Below are positions 1 to 12,600 of a stretch of 64,000 nt of DNA, in pieces (position 1 is the first letter of the stretch; each line of letters starts with the position of its first letter). Source of the DNA: Ceratobasidium sp. AG-K. Its lineage: Eukaryota; Basidiomycota; Agaricomycetes; Cantharellales; Ceratobasidiaceae. The notes under the pieces are model-generated. The model saw only the letters and a program-made list of their open reading frames with translations, ran no database searches and was not told where the DNA came from. The stretch is taken from assembly GCA_037039685.1 (NCBI GenBank), contig JAWNGF010000002.1, positions 3,410,001-3,474,000 of the forward strand. The letters are read 5' to 3'. The position numbers and the translations under genes are program-made.

Positions 1-140
1 CAGTAGTGTACTACGGTAGTCTTCCGAGAAGACAATTCCTTCATGGTTATGAGCAACGTGTATGCGTTCAAACCCTCAATGTACAGGCAAAGTCTGCATC
101 TATTTGAGGAAAAAATAAGGCATAAGATACTGTTGGAGCC

Positions 141-1119
141 TCAATCCAAGTCGGGAGGGGCGTATGTATCATCCATGCGTGTGGTTCGGGTCCTGTTGCG
201 ATCTATCATACCGTTAGCACGATATTTCCGCTTGAATACTTGAGACGAACATTTGTCTCTAGCGTTTGTGTTAGCGGTTCCAGCTGCTGGCTTTCGCGGC
301 AAGAATTCCTTGTTCGGCATTAATGCGATCTTATAGGACGAGTCTTTGAGTAGCCAATCCTCAAGCAAGTCAAGGTTGCGTAAATTGGCTTTGAATAGCA
401 CGTCGAGCGCGTCTATATCGTCCCTAGGTGAGAAAACCCATCAACGTTTCACCCAAAAATCGACACTGACCTCCGAGCAACGGTATAATTCCGAGGAACA
501 TGTCAACAATCACATTGATAACCTGTGCAAGCCTGCTTAGCCTCTATTCTGGAGGGAAAATCATCAGCACCAGGCATACCATGCGTATGGGAATTGCGCT
601 TGGGACTCCAAATACCCAACTGAGATACACTTGATACATTGAGAGAATAGTCCCAACAAAATCTCCGTATACCGGGAACGCGCTTATGATGTCGTCTACT
701 CCAACCTTATGTCAAGTTAATTATAGGCACACAGGATGAATCAGCGAGAGGCGTACTTTGAAGGGAAGCCCAGCGTTGGTTAAAAATGGTAGTGCATCTA
801 GCCACCTAATCGGCTCACTTGGTTAGCCCGCCAGAAGTGTCTAATGGTCGACCGAGTTGCTCACCAGGCAACCGTCCTAATGTGGTTGTATAGTCTAGAA
901 AGTGATTGTGAACTAATGTACCAACCCATCGTGGTAACCCAAGAAAACCTACTTTTGTGCCTCCACATCCGTACGTGGTTTTCGCACAGGAAACGTATAA
1001 TATGTTGGATGGAACGGCCCCCATGATGAAGCGTACTCGTCAGCGTTTGTTGGTCTACGTGTATTGGCATTGGATGCACGACCAGTGAAGTACCGCAGGA
1101 TCTGAATGAAGGAATCCAT
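141..1119 (-). CDS. DUF4112 membrane protein
   Basis: Small integral membrane protein of the DUF4112 family; molecular function not established. Six exons splice cleanly (1119-953, 894-865, 805-757, 705-580, 522-471, 412-141) into 231 residues with matching phases. Family signatures are visible: VGVDDIISAFPVYGDFVG, a hydrophobic MVINVIVDMFLGIIPLLGD segment, and the hallmark VLFKANLRNLDLLE shortly after it. The N-terminus (about 60 residues, starting MDSFIQILRYF) and the C-terminal Arg/Thr-rich tail are hydrophilic. The start at 1119 is the only ATG that opens the frame of exon 1. The gene is divergent from DcpS, with 125 bp between the two ATGs, so a shared promoter is likely. The family call is firm from the FKANxRN block; everything about its role is unknown. 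Confidence 0.85.
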
Positions 1120-1244
1120 TATATTGCTGTGGTAGGTGAGTTGGAAAGGTATGATATAGCGATGACGTCGGAGCGCGGAGGGTTCGAATATCATCTAATC
1201 CCAGGGTCCAGCCAGATCTAGAAACCAACTTGCAATTGGCCACA
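1120..1244. promoter_or_regulatory. Short divergent promoter, DUF4112 / DcpS
   Basis: 125 bp separate the start codons of two genes read in opposite directions. No TATA box was evident. The closeness implies a shared bidirectional core promoter; this is inferred from layout only. Confidence 0.5.
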
Positions 1245-2531
1245 ATGTCCTTGATGGAGATCAGCGTTGAGCGACTCGAGCACTTTCAACTTGAACGTAT
1301 ATTGAATGAAGGTATGCAATAAAAACTAATTTGCTCCGTTACACCCATCTGTCTGCTTCCTTAAATAGACCCGCTCAGCCATTCGATCTCCGTGCTGGGT
1401 ACACTTCCAGTTGTACACGAGACAAATCATGCCGTATCGACCGAGGCAAAGCGCGCTCCAGCAATTATCCAAGTAACCAAGACGCCGATCACAGTCACTG
1501 AAATCGCATCCATAAAGGGAGTCTTTGGCAAGCTCGAGACGATTGGACAAAACGACATTTACCACTGGATTCTGGGATGGTTGGATGAGAGGCGCAGCGC
1601 TGATGTTAAGATTACGCTCGTGGAGAACGCGACTGACGTTCATATTCGCAAAGTAAGCATTACACCTTCGCTTCATTAATAATTCCCAACTTACCATGGA
1701 ATAGTTTACAAAACAATCTTGGACCATGCTCCGAGAAACCCCGCAAGTCTACGCGGAAGTAGTCAAACCTTATATAGATGCGTTTCCCCCTAGTCGACTT
1801 CAATGGTTAGTCCAATTCTCTGTTTTTTAGGTTATTATTCATTATAGTAGTTTGCAGGGTTTACAATATACTCTCGCACGAGTCCGAGGCCGATCGAATA
1901 TTGTTTGAAGACCCATCGCCAACTGACGGATTCATCATTCTCCCTGATCTGAAGTGGGATGGCAACACCATGTCTACATTCTACATCCAGGCGATCGTGC
2001 ATTCGCGTGATATCCATAGCCTTCGCGACATTCGTGCGTGCATTGCTACGGTGCAGTGCGCTCTACTCATGTGACATGCTCCTAGGCAAGAAACACCTTC
2101 CGATGCTTCGTAATATCCGAAAACAGGCCATCAAAGTGTCCCAGGATAAATACGGGATAACGGCTGGACAGCTACGACTGTTTGTTCATTATCAACCGAG
2201 CTATTGTGAGTGGGATGTCATGCTGCGTTGGCCCAACTAAACCATTAGAAGACCATTTCCACGTCCATATCGTGACCTTGGAGCTATCCGGACAGGCTAA
2301 TGCCAATGTAGGAATGGCACATCTCCTTGACGATATCATTTCCTTAGTGAGTTCTATTCTAGGGCTAGATAAAGACGCCCCAGCCAATCGATTGAACAGC
2401 TCGAGCTTGAACCCGACCACTCGGATGATGCACAAGCGCTGTTCGCGCGCATGACCATGACTTACAATATGGGAAGGCAGCATGGGTTACACGATGCACT
2501 GGCCGCCTGTCAAGTCTCGTTGATCGATTGA
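1245..2531 (+). CDS. Scavenger mRNA decapping enzyme DcpS (HIT family)
   Basis: Hydrolyses residual m7GpppN cap fragments left after 3'-to-5' mRNA decay. Seven exons (1245-1311, 1369-1652, 1705-1805, 1858-2033, 2086-2205, 2252-2346, 2400-2531) give 324 residues, the usual family length. The N-terminal domain shows QNDIYHWILGWLDERR and a TDVHIRK block. The middle has RETPQVYAEVVKPYIDAFPP and FEDPSPTDGFIILPDLKWDG. The C-terminal HIT domain follows as LFVHYQPSYYHFHVHIV, which contains the His-x-His-x-His active site (HFHVHIV). A closing helix has MTYNMGRQHGL. All splice borders are GT-AG; exon 6 uses the AAG acceptor at 2251 because the upstream TAG would create a stop. The gene looks intact and conserved. 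Confidence 0.95.
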
Positions 2532-2751
2532 CGCTCGACTTCATTTCACGGTGTGCATAATGATAGGCCGTAATCAAAACTACTTATCGAAGATGGCTAA
2601 GAATACAAAGCGTGCCTTGTGTCAGGGTTATGCTGTGTTGGCTTCCAATAAAGTCAATCAATCCTGTGCGCGCCACATCACCAAGAACCTATATCAGTTT
2701 CTGTGTGTCGTCGGCTAAGGTACCACAGCACTATAGCAACTTCTCACCCAC

Positions 2752-4187
2752 ATGGCTCTGGAACCATCCGACGTAGACTATTGCCTCGATGTTCTGTTGT
2801 CCCCAGGCGAAGTTGTGGGGCTGTCAGTGAGTGCACTGAAACAGGGTCAAGCCCAGGTCAGCTCAGTGTTTATGCTATATCAATTTCCAGTTTGCGACTC
2901 AGTCGGGATCGATGTCTGCTGTCGCTATTGTTGGATTATTAGGGGTAATTACGGTGGGTACTTTTGGCAGTTCGGAGCGATCAAAAATTCACGCGAACTA
3001 GATTAAATATATCAAGCGCGTTCGAAACAAAGCCAACCGGTCATGGAAATTCATCAGGACCAATATCGACGGACTGATGGCACGTACCATCTTTCAGGCT
3101 ATCGATTTCTTTCACTAATTCTTCTACAGCTCAACCTCCTTTTGGCGGACCTCTTCATGTCCTTTGGCGCTATCCTCGACGCCAGGTGGGCTAACTCGGG
3201 AAAGGTCTATTGTGGTGGATATTGCAACGCCCAAGGCGCTATGCAGCTAGTCGGCGAAACTTCTGTGGCGCTTTTTACGCTCGCAATTACGGTACTTAGC
3301 TTTATATCGATCCTTCGTGACCGACCGGTCAAGTGTCGGGCTGCAGTGTGGGGTGGAATCTCAGGTGTAGTGTGGTTGTTTGTAATACTTTGGGCGATCG
3401 TTGGGTACGAGACCCATCTCGGCGACAGGAGCGCCTCGTTTTATGCGCCTACACCTTATTGCAAGTTACCTCCCGTTTTGGGCTTACCCCTACTGATACG
3501 GATTTTCTAGGGTGTTGGATCAGCCCTCGGTACAAGGTTCAACGGCTAATCGGGGAGTATGTCTGGTAAGTACTCTACATACTTTACGGCAAGGATGGCT
3601 GAGAATGAATTGTCAACCAGGCTGTGGGTTGCGGGGTTCGGGAGCATCCTGCTCTACACCCCCCTTTTCTTCATGCTCCGGGGAGATATCACCTGGGACC
3701 CACAGATCGGTTGGCGCTCGCTGAGGTGGAATCGTCGCATACCTGAACCCGAACCCGAACAGGGTGATGGGAGCTCGGTAGCATCCAGCCAGAGCGGCGT
3801 GAGCCCGTTCGCATTGTTATGGTTGGAGCTTTATTGCTAGTTATATTGCGCATACATACTCACAGAACCCCTAGGTACCCACTAGCATACACGCTGTGCG
3901 TGCTACCTATGTCTGTGGTCCGGTGGATCACATTTGGTCATAAAGACAATCCTTCGTCTGATGTAGTCACTGCCACCTTTGTCGCTGTGTTTATTTTCAA
4001 TCTCTCCGGACTCGCCAACGTGGTCCTAATTCGCTGGACTCGGGCTGGGTGCTGCTGCTGGATTCGGAGCCCGACGGTGATGGGGAACACGTCCCCCGAC
4101 CTCGGCAAGAGAAGCGTTCGGTTAGCCCTTCATCGAGCCCAGAGGCCAGCCCTCGACAAGAGACAGGATTCGGTGGGCCATGTTTAG
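2752..4187 (+). CDS. 7TM receptor (Git3/cAR-like GPCR), copy A
   Basis: Seven-transmembrane protein of the fungal glucose/cAMP-receptor-like class, probably plasma membrane; ligand unknown. Exons 2752-2826, 2891-2953, 3002-3079, 3130-3460, 3511-3565, 3621-3821, 3875-4187 mirror copy B exactly. Visible signatures: LNLLLADLFMSFGAILD, GKVYCGGYCNAQGAMQ, GETSVALFTLAIT, FYAPTPYWCWISPRYK, GFGSILLYTPLFFMLRG and VFIFNLSGLANVVLIRW. Two introns, at 3080-3129 and 3461-3510, begin GC instead of GT; copy B has GT at both places, and only GC keeps copy A in frame. The tail is also shifted: after the last membrane segment the frame runs to 4187, while tail similarity to copy B (ETGFGGP, DFDTGRVNR) lies in another frame ending at 4300. 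It could be functional with a new tail or an early pseudogene. Confidence 0.75.
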
Positions 4188-4910
4188 CTATGGGGGATAG
4201 GAGTTCGGATTTTGATACTGGCCGGGTCAATCGGGCAGGTCGCCACCAGCATGGGCTCAGCGATGGGTCGTCGGGCTCGGGCTCGGGGGCTTACAAGTAG
4301 ACTTGCCGAGAATCATAAGTTAGTTTCTTGGGGTTTGTTTTGTATAGTATTATGTCTGCGCTCTTAGGATGTGTAACTTTGGTTCTTCCTTATATGTGGT
4401 CTCATGATGTGTAATTCTGGCCTTCCGCCAGCGCTAAAGCTGATTTGAATAAAACATTAGAATTGGCAAATATGCTTAGGGAGAAGCAAACGTCAGCCGG
4501 ATAACGCAAAGTTCGCTTACCACTGGAGCGCGTATGCGATCCTTGAATTCCCCTGAAACAGGCAGCCCCTCCAAATGAGGTTACTGTAACGTCTCTGAAA
4601 CGAGCAACGAAGCAGGCGGACTCCCCAACGCAACCGCGATCAAAACAGCATCAGACTTCCGAGCGCGCCGAGCCTACGCTCACCCATTTATATCCGCACT
4701 CCTATCCTGACCCACGCACAAGCGCATTCATTCCGTGCTAGGAGCTCCTCTCATCGCCCGTGGTCCTATACAGCCCCGTCTAAGCGGTGTCGGCGTATGA
4801 TCAGTCGCCGAAAGTGGCCAACCGATCCTGTGCACACTTGCTTCGTCGCCGGGCTTGTGACATTTTATTAGTCTGTGGCTCGCCTGGCTGGGCTTTATAC
4901 CCCTCTTGTG
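4188..4910. other. Intergenic, between receptor copies
   Basis: Holds copy A's former tail-coding frame (to 4300), an AT-rich 3' UTR-like stretch around 4310-4460 and the promoter side of copy B. No other gene is seen. Confidence 0.5.
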
Positions 4911-6427
4911 ATGAGTTTAGTGGTCGAGTATTGTCGGGATGTGGAATTGTCGACTGGGGAGGTTGTCGGACTGTCGGTGAGCGCCATAGCAACGTTGCGT
5001 TGAAAGTGAGTTGATGTGGTGTAGTTTACTGCTCAGGCGGGGTTTGTTTCTGCGATCGCGGTGGTCGTTTTGTTGGGAGTGATTGTGGTGGGTGGCGTCT
5101 TGTACTCGTGGCACCGACGCCACACTAACGGATTAATTCAACTAAATTAGTTCAAGTGCAAAAATCGGGCTCGGGAGCCATCTTCATCTTGGAAGCTTGT
5201 ACGAACGAATATTGATGGATTAATGGTATATCGCTCCCCTATCCTGCTACCATGACTCATTCCAACGCGAATACAGCTCAACCTGCTTATCGCAGACCTA
5301 TTCGTGTCCCTCGGGGCAATCCTGGACATCAAGTGGGCGCACAACGGTAAAGTCTCGTGTGGGGGCCATTGCAACGCCCAAGGCGCCATCCAACTCGTCG
5401 GCGAGACGGCCGTGGCGCTGTTCACGCTGGCTATTACGATCCTAACGTTTATGACTGTGATCAAAGGCCGGGCGGCGAGGTGTTCTGTGTTTGTCTGGGG
5501 TGGAGTTGGGCTGGGTGTGTGGGTGTTTGCGATGTTGTGGGCGGTGGTGGGAGTGGTGGTGAATGATGAGTTTTATGCGCCTACGCCGTATTGTGAGTCG
5601 GACGCTCTTTTTGGGGGCGCATCTAATGGGTGTGCAGGGTGCTGGATTAGTCCGAAATATAAAGTTGAGCGATTGCTGGGGGAATACATATGGTGCGTAC
5701 CTCGCTCCCTCGATGAAATTAGCTGAGCATATGCCTAGGTTATGGCTCGCTGGGTTCGGAAGCGTCTTGCTCTACACCCCACTCTTTTTTATGCTTCGGG
5801 GAAATGTGGTATGGGACTCGGAGGGCGGGTGGAGGTCGGTTCGGTGGAGATGGAAGCGGTCGGCCATGTCAATCGTGTCCGCTCAAGGGGGTCTAAGTCC
5901 TTACAAGTTGCTATGGTAAGCACACCATCTTTATCCTGGCAGTTATTCATGGTTCGTTTTGTAGGTACCCACTCGCATACACGATCGTCGTCTTACCGGT
6001 ATCGATCGTGCGTTGGATGTCACACGAGCGGATTCCGTCGGACGAGATGACGACTGCGACGTTTGTGACCGTGTCGATATTCAACTTGTCAGGTGTAATC
6101 AACGTCACGCTCATTCTCCTCACGCGAACCAACGTCCTCGGATTAGGTTCGACGTGGTCCCGGAGTGATACCCTTGAAAGTACCAAACCAGAGCACCTCC
6201 CCGAACCCGACGGAACCGCGCTCGAACCAGAACAAGACGAGCAGTGGGAAACGGGCTTTGGGGGCCCGCGTGTGATCCTACGAGACGACGATTCCGAGTT
6301 TGACAGCGGGCGGATAAACCGGGACCGCAGTCGGAGTCCGGGGGAGTCGGCGCTTGGGTTGACGGGGATGGAGAAGAGTCCGGGGAGGGAGTATTTGGAG
6401 TCGCTGGGGATGGCTAGAACTAGGTAA
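4911..6427 (+). CDS. 7TM receptor (Git3/cAR-like GPCR), copy B
   Basis: Paralogue of the receptor just upstream, same strand, same seven-exon layout: 4911-4976, 5025-5087, 5151-5225, 5277-5592, 5638-5692, 5739-5915, 5965-6427, total 404 residues. Predicted plasma-membrane 7TM receptor; ligand and G-protein unknown. Motifs: AIAVVVLLGVIVV (TM1), NLLIADLFVSLGAILDIKW (TM2), GKVSCGGHCNAQGAIQ, GETAVALFTLAIT (TM3), FYAPTPYWCWISPKYK, GFGSVLLYTPLFFMLRG (TM5) and FVTVSIFNLSGVINV (TM7). The cytosolic tail is about 110 residues, acidic and Ser/Arg-rich (DDDSEFDSGRINRDRSRSP). Every intron is GT-AG. The start was chosen by alignment with copy A: exon 1 encodes EYCRDVELSTGEVVGLS beside YCLDVLLSPGEVVGLS. Confidence 0.85.
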
Positions 6428-6650
6428 TTTTGAAAGAGGACGGAATGAGGAGTGAAATACTGTATCCATATACCACAACTGAATCGTATTGTTTCTTGAC
6501 TCTTATTCTCGGGTGATGAATCGAGGCGCGGTGCCGAACGACCACGTGACGTAGCGTTTGTTGGTTTGATTCTCTGATCTTGATTTTGTACTTTTCCAGG
6601 ACTTTGCGTCCAAGCCGACTGGCGGATTGACACCCTCGCTACGCCCGACG

Positions 6651-9600
6651 ATGGCTGCGCGTTCTCGGATCCCGACGTTTGCGGGGAGGAAGAATCCAAT
6701 AGGGGCGAGTGTGCCTCTGACGCAAGAGGTGAGCGCACTCATTTATTGATGACCATGGCTGATGAAACTAGAATGCGGCCGAGTCCAAGAAACGCGCTCG
6801 AACAAATGTGCCAGCCCCCACTATTCAATCACCCAACCCCAAAGCCCGTAAAATCCTTCGGACCTCGACAGTCAATGCGACCCCAGCCCAGAAACGAGCA
6901 CATCCGTCTCCGCCCACTACGTCGCGCAAACGACCCAAGACGAGCAAAGACGTCGATCCAATGGATTGTATTGTCGCCACCCCCGAACCCTCGTCTCGCG
7001 CGAGATCTACGACTGGCTTTGACATTCCGTTGACAAAGGACCAGTCGCTCCTAGGCGAACCCGGGCCGGATATCTCGAGCGGGGGGCTTTATTCGGATTT
7101 CGAAGAACAAGAGACATGGATGCTCAAGTCGATGGTCATTGCCTCGCCTGTCCCGGATACTCCACCGGCTCGAAGAAAATCCACTCGCCAGTCGTCTGTT
7201 ACCCCTCGTCCGAAAGCGACTCCGAGACAACGGTCGACTACCCCGAGACGGAGACAGAGTACGCCGAGGCGGTACGAGCCCAAGACGCTCCCTCCGCCGA
7301 TTGTCACGCCTACGGCTGCGCAGGCGAGAAAAGAGGCGCGGTTGGCGGCGTTGCAGGCAGAGGCAGAGGCCAAGTTGCGGGCGAGTGTGGAGAGTGATGG
7401 GCTGGGCCAGTTGAGTGTTGTTGGCGAGGAGGATGAGGATACGATTGGGTTAGATGAGGAGGATACGGTTCGACCGGATGATGACGAGGGAACGGTTGTG
7501 GACGATCATGATGGGACGGTTCAACCTGAGGAAGAGGAGGACCCGCTTGCGTGGGATTCCCCACCGAGGAGTCAAGCCAGTAATGCCAGTACACCCCGTG
7601 CTGGGACGAGTACTACGCCCAGGACGTTGGCTTCAACCACGCCGCGGACTCTGCCTACCACGACACCCCGAACTCTTCCTACCACGACACCAAAGACTCT
7701 GCCTAGCACCACTCCCAAGACTCTACCCAGCACTACACCCCGTACTCGACCCAGTACAACACCCAAAACTCCACCTTCAACAACCCCCCGAACTCTACCC
7801 CGCACCACACCCACAACGTCCCAAACCGCCTCGACATCCCGCGCCAAACCCACCCCCACCGTCCACTTTCCCAGCTCGGACCACGACGAGTCCGAGTCCC
7901 AGTCGGAATACAACCCACCCACGGACGAGTCTGAACCAGGTGAGTCCCCTCTTTCTTTCCGCACCTTTAGCTAATGCATTCCAGTCGCGGAAGAAGGCGA
8001 AATATCCCGCTCGACACGTTCTCGACCCTCTATCGGCACCGAACTCGCTCGACTCTCCATTAATGAGGGAGAGCAGCAAGAGGATACAGACGAGGAACAG
8101 GGCGATACGGATGAGGAAGGGAACGTTTCGACGTGGACTCGGTCGAGAGCGAGTTTGACGGGTGCGTTGAAGCGGATGGAGAGTCTGCAACTCCACGAAG
8201 AGCAGGACCAAGACGAGGATAATGAGCCGCCGGTTAGGTCTCCTTTTAAGCGAAGGACTGGGCGGGTGTCGTCTCAACGGTCGGACGTGTTTGGGTCTCC
8301 GCAGAGAGAGGAGGACGAGCGCGAGGGGGATGCGTCTGTTGGTGGCCGAGGCAAGGGACGCGGATCTGCGTCTCGTGCGCGATCGTCTTCTCGTGGTGGG
8401 CGCTCTCCATCTCGAGCCGGCCATTCTCCGACCCGTGGCGCAAGGGGCGGACGAGCCGGGCGGGGACGGGGCCGAGCAAGTCCAAACAAGTCGAGCCCGC
8501 GCAAGCCTACGACGACGCCGATCAAGTCTCCTATGCGGGTCGAAGTCGTTGTCCCTGTTCGGCGGCGGCGGTCGAGTGGGGAGAGTCGGGTGGGCGATTC
8601 GAGTGGGGATGTTGGTCGGCGGACAGAGGGGGACGTTTCCCGACGCGCGGATGGGGGTGCTAGTCGATCTGCGGACGGGGACATTTCTCGACGCACGGAC
8701 GACGATGTTTCACGACATACTGATGGGGATATTACTCGACATGCGGGAGACGACAGTTTGCGCACGGATGGGGATGAGTCGGATGGGGATGAGTTGGATG
8801 GGGATGAGTCGGACGAGGATGTCAGTCAAGAGGCAGACGTCACCCAGCGTACGAGTACGAGCGGAGATGTTAGTCGACGGACGAGTGGGGATGTTAGTTC
8901 GCGTACTGGGGTGGATATCAGTCGGCGCACGAGTGGGGATATTAGTCGACTCTCGAGCGGAGATGTCAGTCGGCGTACCAGTGGAGATGTCAGCCAGCGT
9001 TCAAGCATGGACACCAGTCGACGGACAAGCGGCGCAAACAAGAGCACGACATTCGAACTCGACAACACTGTGATTGCACCCGCCCCCGCTTCCTCTGCTC
9101 CCTCTGGCTCTCGGACCAGCTCCAGTGCGAGTTACGCCCCCACCAGCGCTAGCCTTTCCTCTGCCAAGCTTAGTTCTGCGTCTGCGGTTGGTTCCGTCAC
9201 GCTTCAGCAGCCCACACCCGATTATTCGTCGCTCGACCAGTCTCCCGGAGAACGCCAGGAGGATATGGAGGATACAGGCACAGAAGTTCCCGAGACGAGT
9301 TTACCTGGAACACCGGTGCGTCCACCAACATCCTCAATTAATTTTTGCCAACTCTTTATTGCAGGCCGACGACGAATATACACAACTCAACGATACACGA
9401 GACCTCTCATCCGAACACACTCGCAAGTCAATCGGGGTACCAGCCCACCAGACGCTTTCCCATCTGCTGCGAGAACAGCAACGTCGGGCGAGCATGAACA
9501 GCTCTCTAGCTGGAGCCACGCCTGGTACGAAGCGATCCACGTCCAAGAAAACGCCAGCGCGTAGTGGGGGCTTGAAAATCCTACCCGAGTCTCATCCAAC

Positions 9601-12600
9601 GCCTGGGACCTCCCTTTCTCTTTCGCAGCTGCGCCCGACCACTGGCCAAGCCTCTAGATCGTACACCTTGGAATCGGCGCACGCCTCTACTTCCTACACT
9701 CTCAAAACTTCGCAAGCCTCGGCTTCCCATGCCCTCAAATCTACCCAACCCCCCACGTCCAGCACCTTCCAACCACGTATCTCACAGGCTAGCCAATCCT
9801 TCCGCCCCTCCCAGTCCACCCAACCTTTCCGCCCCGCCCAATCAACCCACACACCCCACCCAACACAAGCCGCCCGCTCCTTCCGCCTGCACGCCATCAA
9901 CGACACGATCGATATCGACATTGAACTCTCGCCCGACCAATCTCGCATGCGCTCCGAATTCGAGTTTAATGCCCAGTCGACGCCGTTTGTCCGTGGTGCG
10001 CGGCCTTCACTTGGGTTGGGCGCGTTTGAGCGGTTGGGGATTGGCGAGATGAGTGTGGATGAGGATGTGGATGCGGAAGGGAGTGGCCGGAACGAGGTGG
10101 AACAAGGGGACGAGGAAAGTCAGTCGGATGAAGGGAGCCAACCTGACGAGGAAGCAAGTGGGCGCGAGGAAGCCGAGGAAGAGGCCCAGTCGGACGCGCA
10201 CTCTTCAGACGTGATTGACGAATCCCCCGAACCCGGCCAACGCGAGATATCCGTCGTGCTCGACACCAGTACGCCCGACCGCAGCCTCCGAACCGAACGC
10301 GTACCTACCCCTCGGGCCGGTCGAATCTCTCAAGTGGACGAGAGCGACAGTGAAAGCGAGGGTCCGCCTTTGCCTCCAAGCCCCAGTGCTGGCCGAAGCA
10401 GTTTCCACGAAGGCGATAGCGGGAGTATCACCGGTCGACGACTTTCGGACATTTTAAAGATTCGCGCGCAACAGGTTCGGGATCGGTCTGGCCGTTCTGG
10501 GGACACTTTGGGAGACTTGACTGCGTCGGGAGAGCTTACGCGACTGAGCGCCCAGGCGCAGGATGTGTTGGATACCTCGAATACTTCGGGTTCGCGGTTG
10601 AATTTGGCTGGCTCGTCGAGCGGTCGGGCGTCGCACGCAGCGAATTCGAGCATGGGGTTGGAGAGGAGCGCTCAGAAGATAAATAAGAGCAATGCTAGGT
10701 ACGTTATATCTACGCATGTCATGGGCTGCGTATTGAGATCGCATTTGTTCATAGTATGACCTCCCGAGCCGCTACATCGCGCGTTCATCAGGTCCCGGAG
10801 CGAGAGACCACCCAAGACTACGACGCCAGCGTTCGTTTCGATGGCCCATCTCGTTCAGCCATTCGAAGGTCCGGCACGCCTATCTTTCAATCACGCCAGG
10901 CTCCCAGTCAATACGAAGACGAGGAGGACCAGAGCATGGCTCAGCTGGACGACTCTGGCGAGGGACAACGATCGAGCGGGGCTTCTATTCATTCGTCTGG
11001 ACGTAGCCAAGATGGGGACCTCACGGGCGCTGATGCCGAGCTGTACGAAGGAGACGAGGACGAGGAGCTTGACTATGACGAAAATGGCGAACCTATCATC
11101 AAGATCTCCGGGCCACCCGAGGCAGTTGTACGAGCGAAATCGGCGCTCCTTCAAGTATGTGGATTACCTCGTCATTGTACTTATTCTTATACGATCCTAG
11201 GCCGGGTACGTCGAAGACGAGGAAATCCTGGAACAGTACTCGCGTTCTCGTAGCGAACGGTCAAGATCTCGCTCCGTGTCAAGACCTCGTTCTGCATCAA
11301 GAGCTGCCGAGTCTTCCGTTCGACACGTCAGCGTCACTAGCACCTCTTACGGCCACTTTATCGGTGATCGCACCTCGGGTCTCTCGAGGAGCCAAATGAT
11401 GGCCGAGGCGTCGAGATACGAAGACTGGGAACCCCCCTCTCGACGACAACTTCGGACTCGTAAATGGACCGAACACGACTGGCGAATGCTCGCGCACTAC
11501 ATGCGCCGGGTCCAAAAGTCTCAAGCGTTGACGAGCGGGCTCTCTTCGCGCCAAGAATTGGATCTGAGGCTGGTAGATATCCCTGCGGTGGTCGAGCGGT
11601 TTATCGAGGAAGAGGGGCATGGGATCAAGCTGGAGGGCGAATGGGACCCGTGAGTATACCTCATTCCAAACACATAAACATATACTAATTGTAATGCGCA
11701 GAGCCGAGATTGCAGGTCGCACTGAGTTCCTGATTCAGACCGAGGGATACAAAAAGGACGGCTCCTGGCGCACCACTCTCATGAGCATGACGGCGCATGG
11801 ATTCCCGGGCAGTTCAACCCAACGCTACGAAGAAGAAGAGGCCGAAGAAGAGAGTCCACCACGGAATCGCATGCTACCTGCTGCCCTCGCCGAGCAACCC
11901 GCCCGAAAGCGAGCGGCCGTTGAGCAAAAGCGGGACGTGTGGGCAATCTTTGGCGAGCCATCACCTGCACCTTCAAACGAGGAACCAGAGGCGCCGGTTC
12001 AAGAGGAATCGGTCGAGGAGCGGCCAGTCGAACAGGAGCTGGAGGCGCCGGATCCAAGGGAAGAGGTCTCTGAGGAAATGACATATGAAGACGAACCATA
12101 CCCAGACGAACCCCGCGAAGAGGAATCGCCTGAAGGAGAGTCCTACGAAGCGCCAGAGGAAGCCGAGGCAGAGGAGGAGCCACTCAATGAGGAAGCTTCC
12201 GACGAGGAGCAGTACGAGTCGACAACGGGAGGCACTCGACTCCAGCTCTCGGTTACAGTATCTCCAGAGCGCGCACGACAGGCTCGCCAACCACGGCCAC
12301 ACGTCGATATATCCGTCCCTGCCAACAAGCGCCTTGAGACCTCTCTGCGATCCCAAGGCGGCCAAGGCGGCCCGTCAACACCCATGGCTCGATTCATCGG
12401 CAGTATTAGCTCGTTCATTACCGGCCGATCCCAGAACGGTCCAGCCAACACGTCCGGTCCTCAACTCAAGCCAATATCACGCAACCCCATCGATCTGACC
12501 CATATTGAAGACGAGGACGAACCACGCTTTCCAGTCCTAAACCACGTGCCCACGCCAATCCGCCCCACGCCTGCGCGCAAGAGCCGCCAAAAACGAGTCG

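Noticed and set aside
5947..6738. 263-codon minus-strand ORF over the receptor B tail
   Set aside because: Antisense shadow: it overlaps conserved plus-strand exons and has no family motifs.
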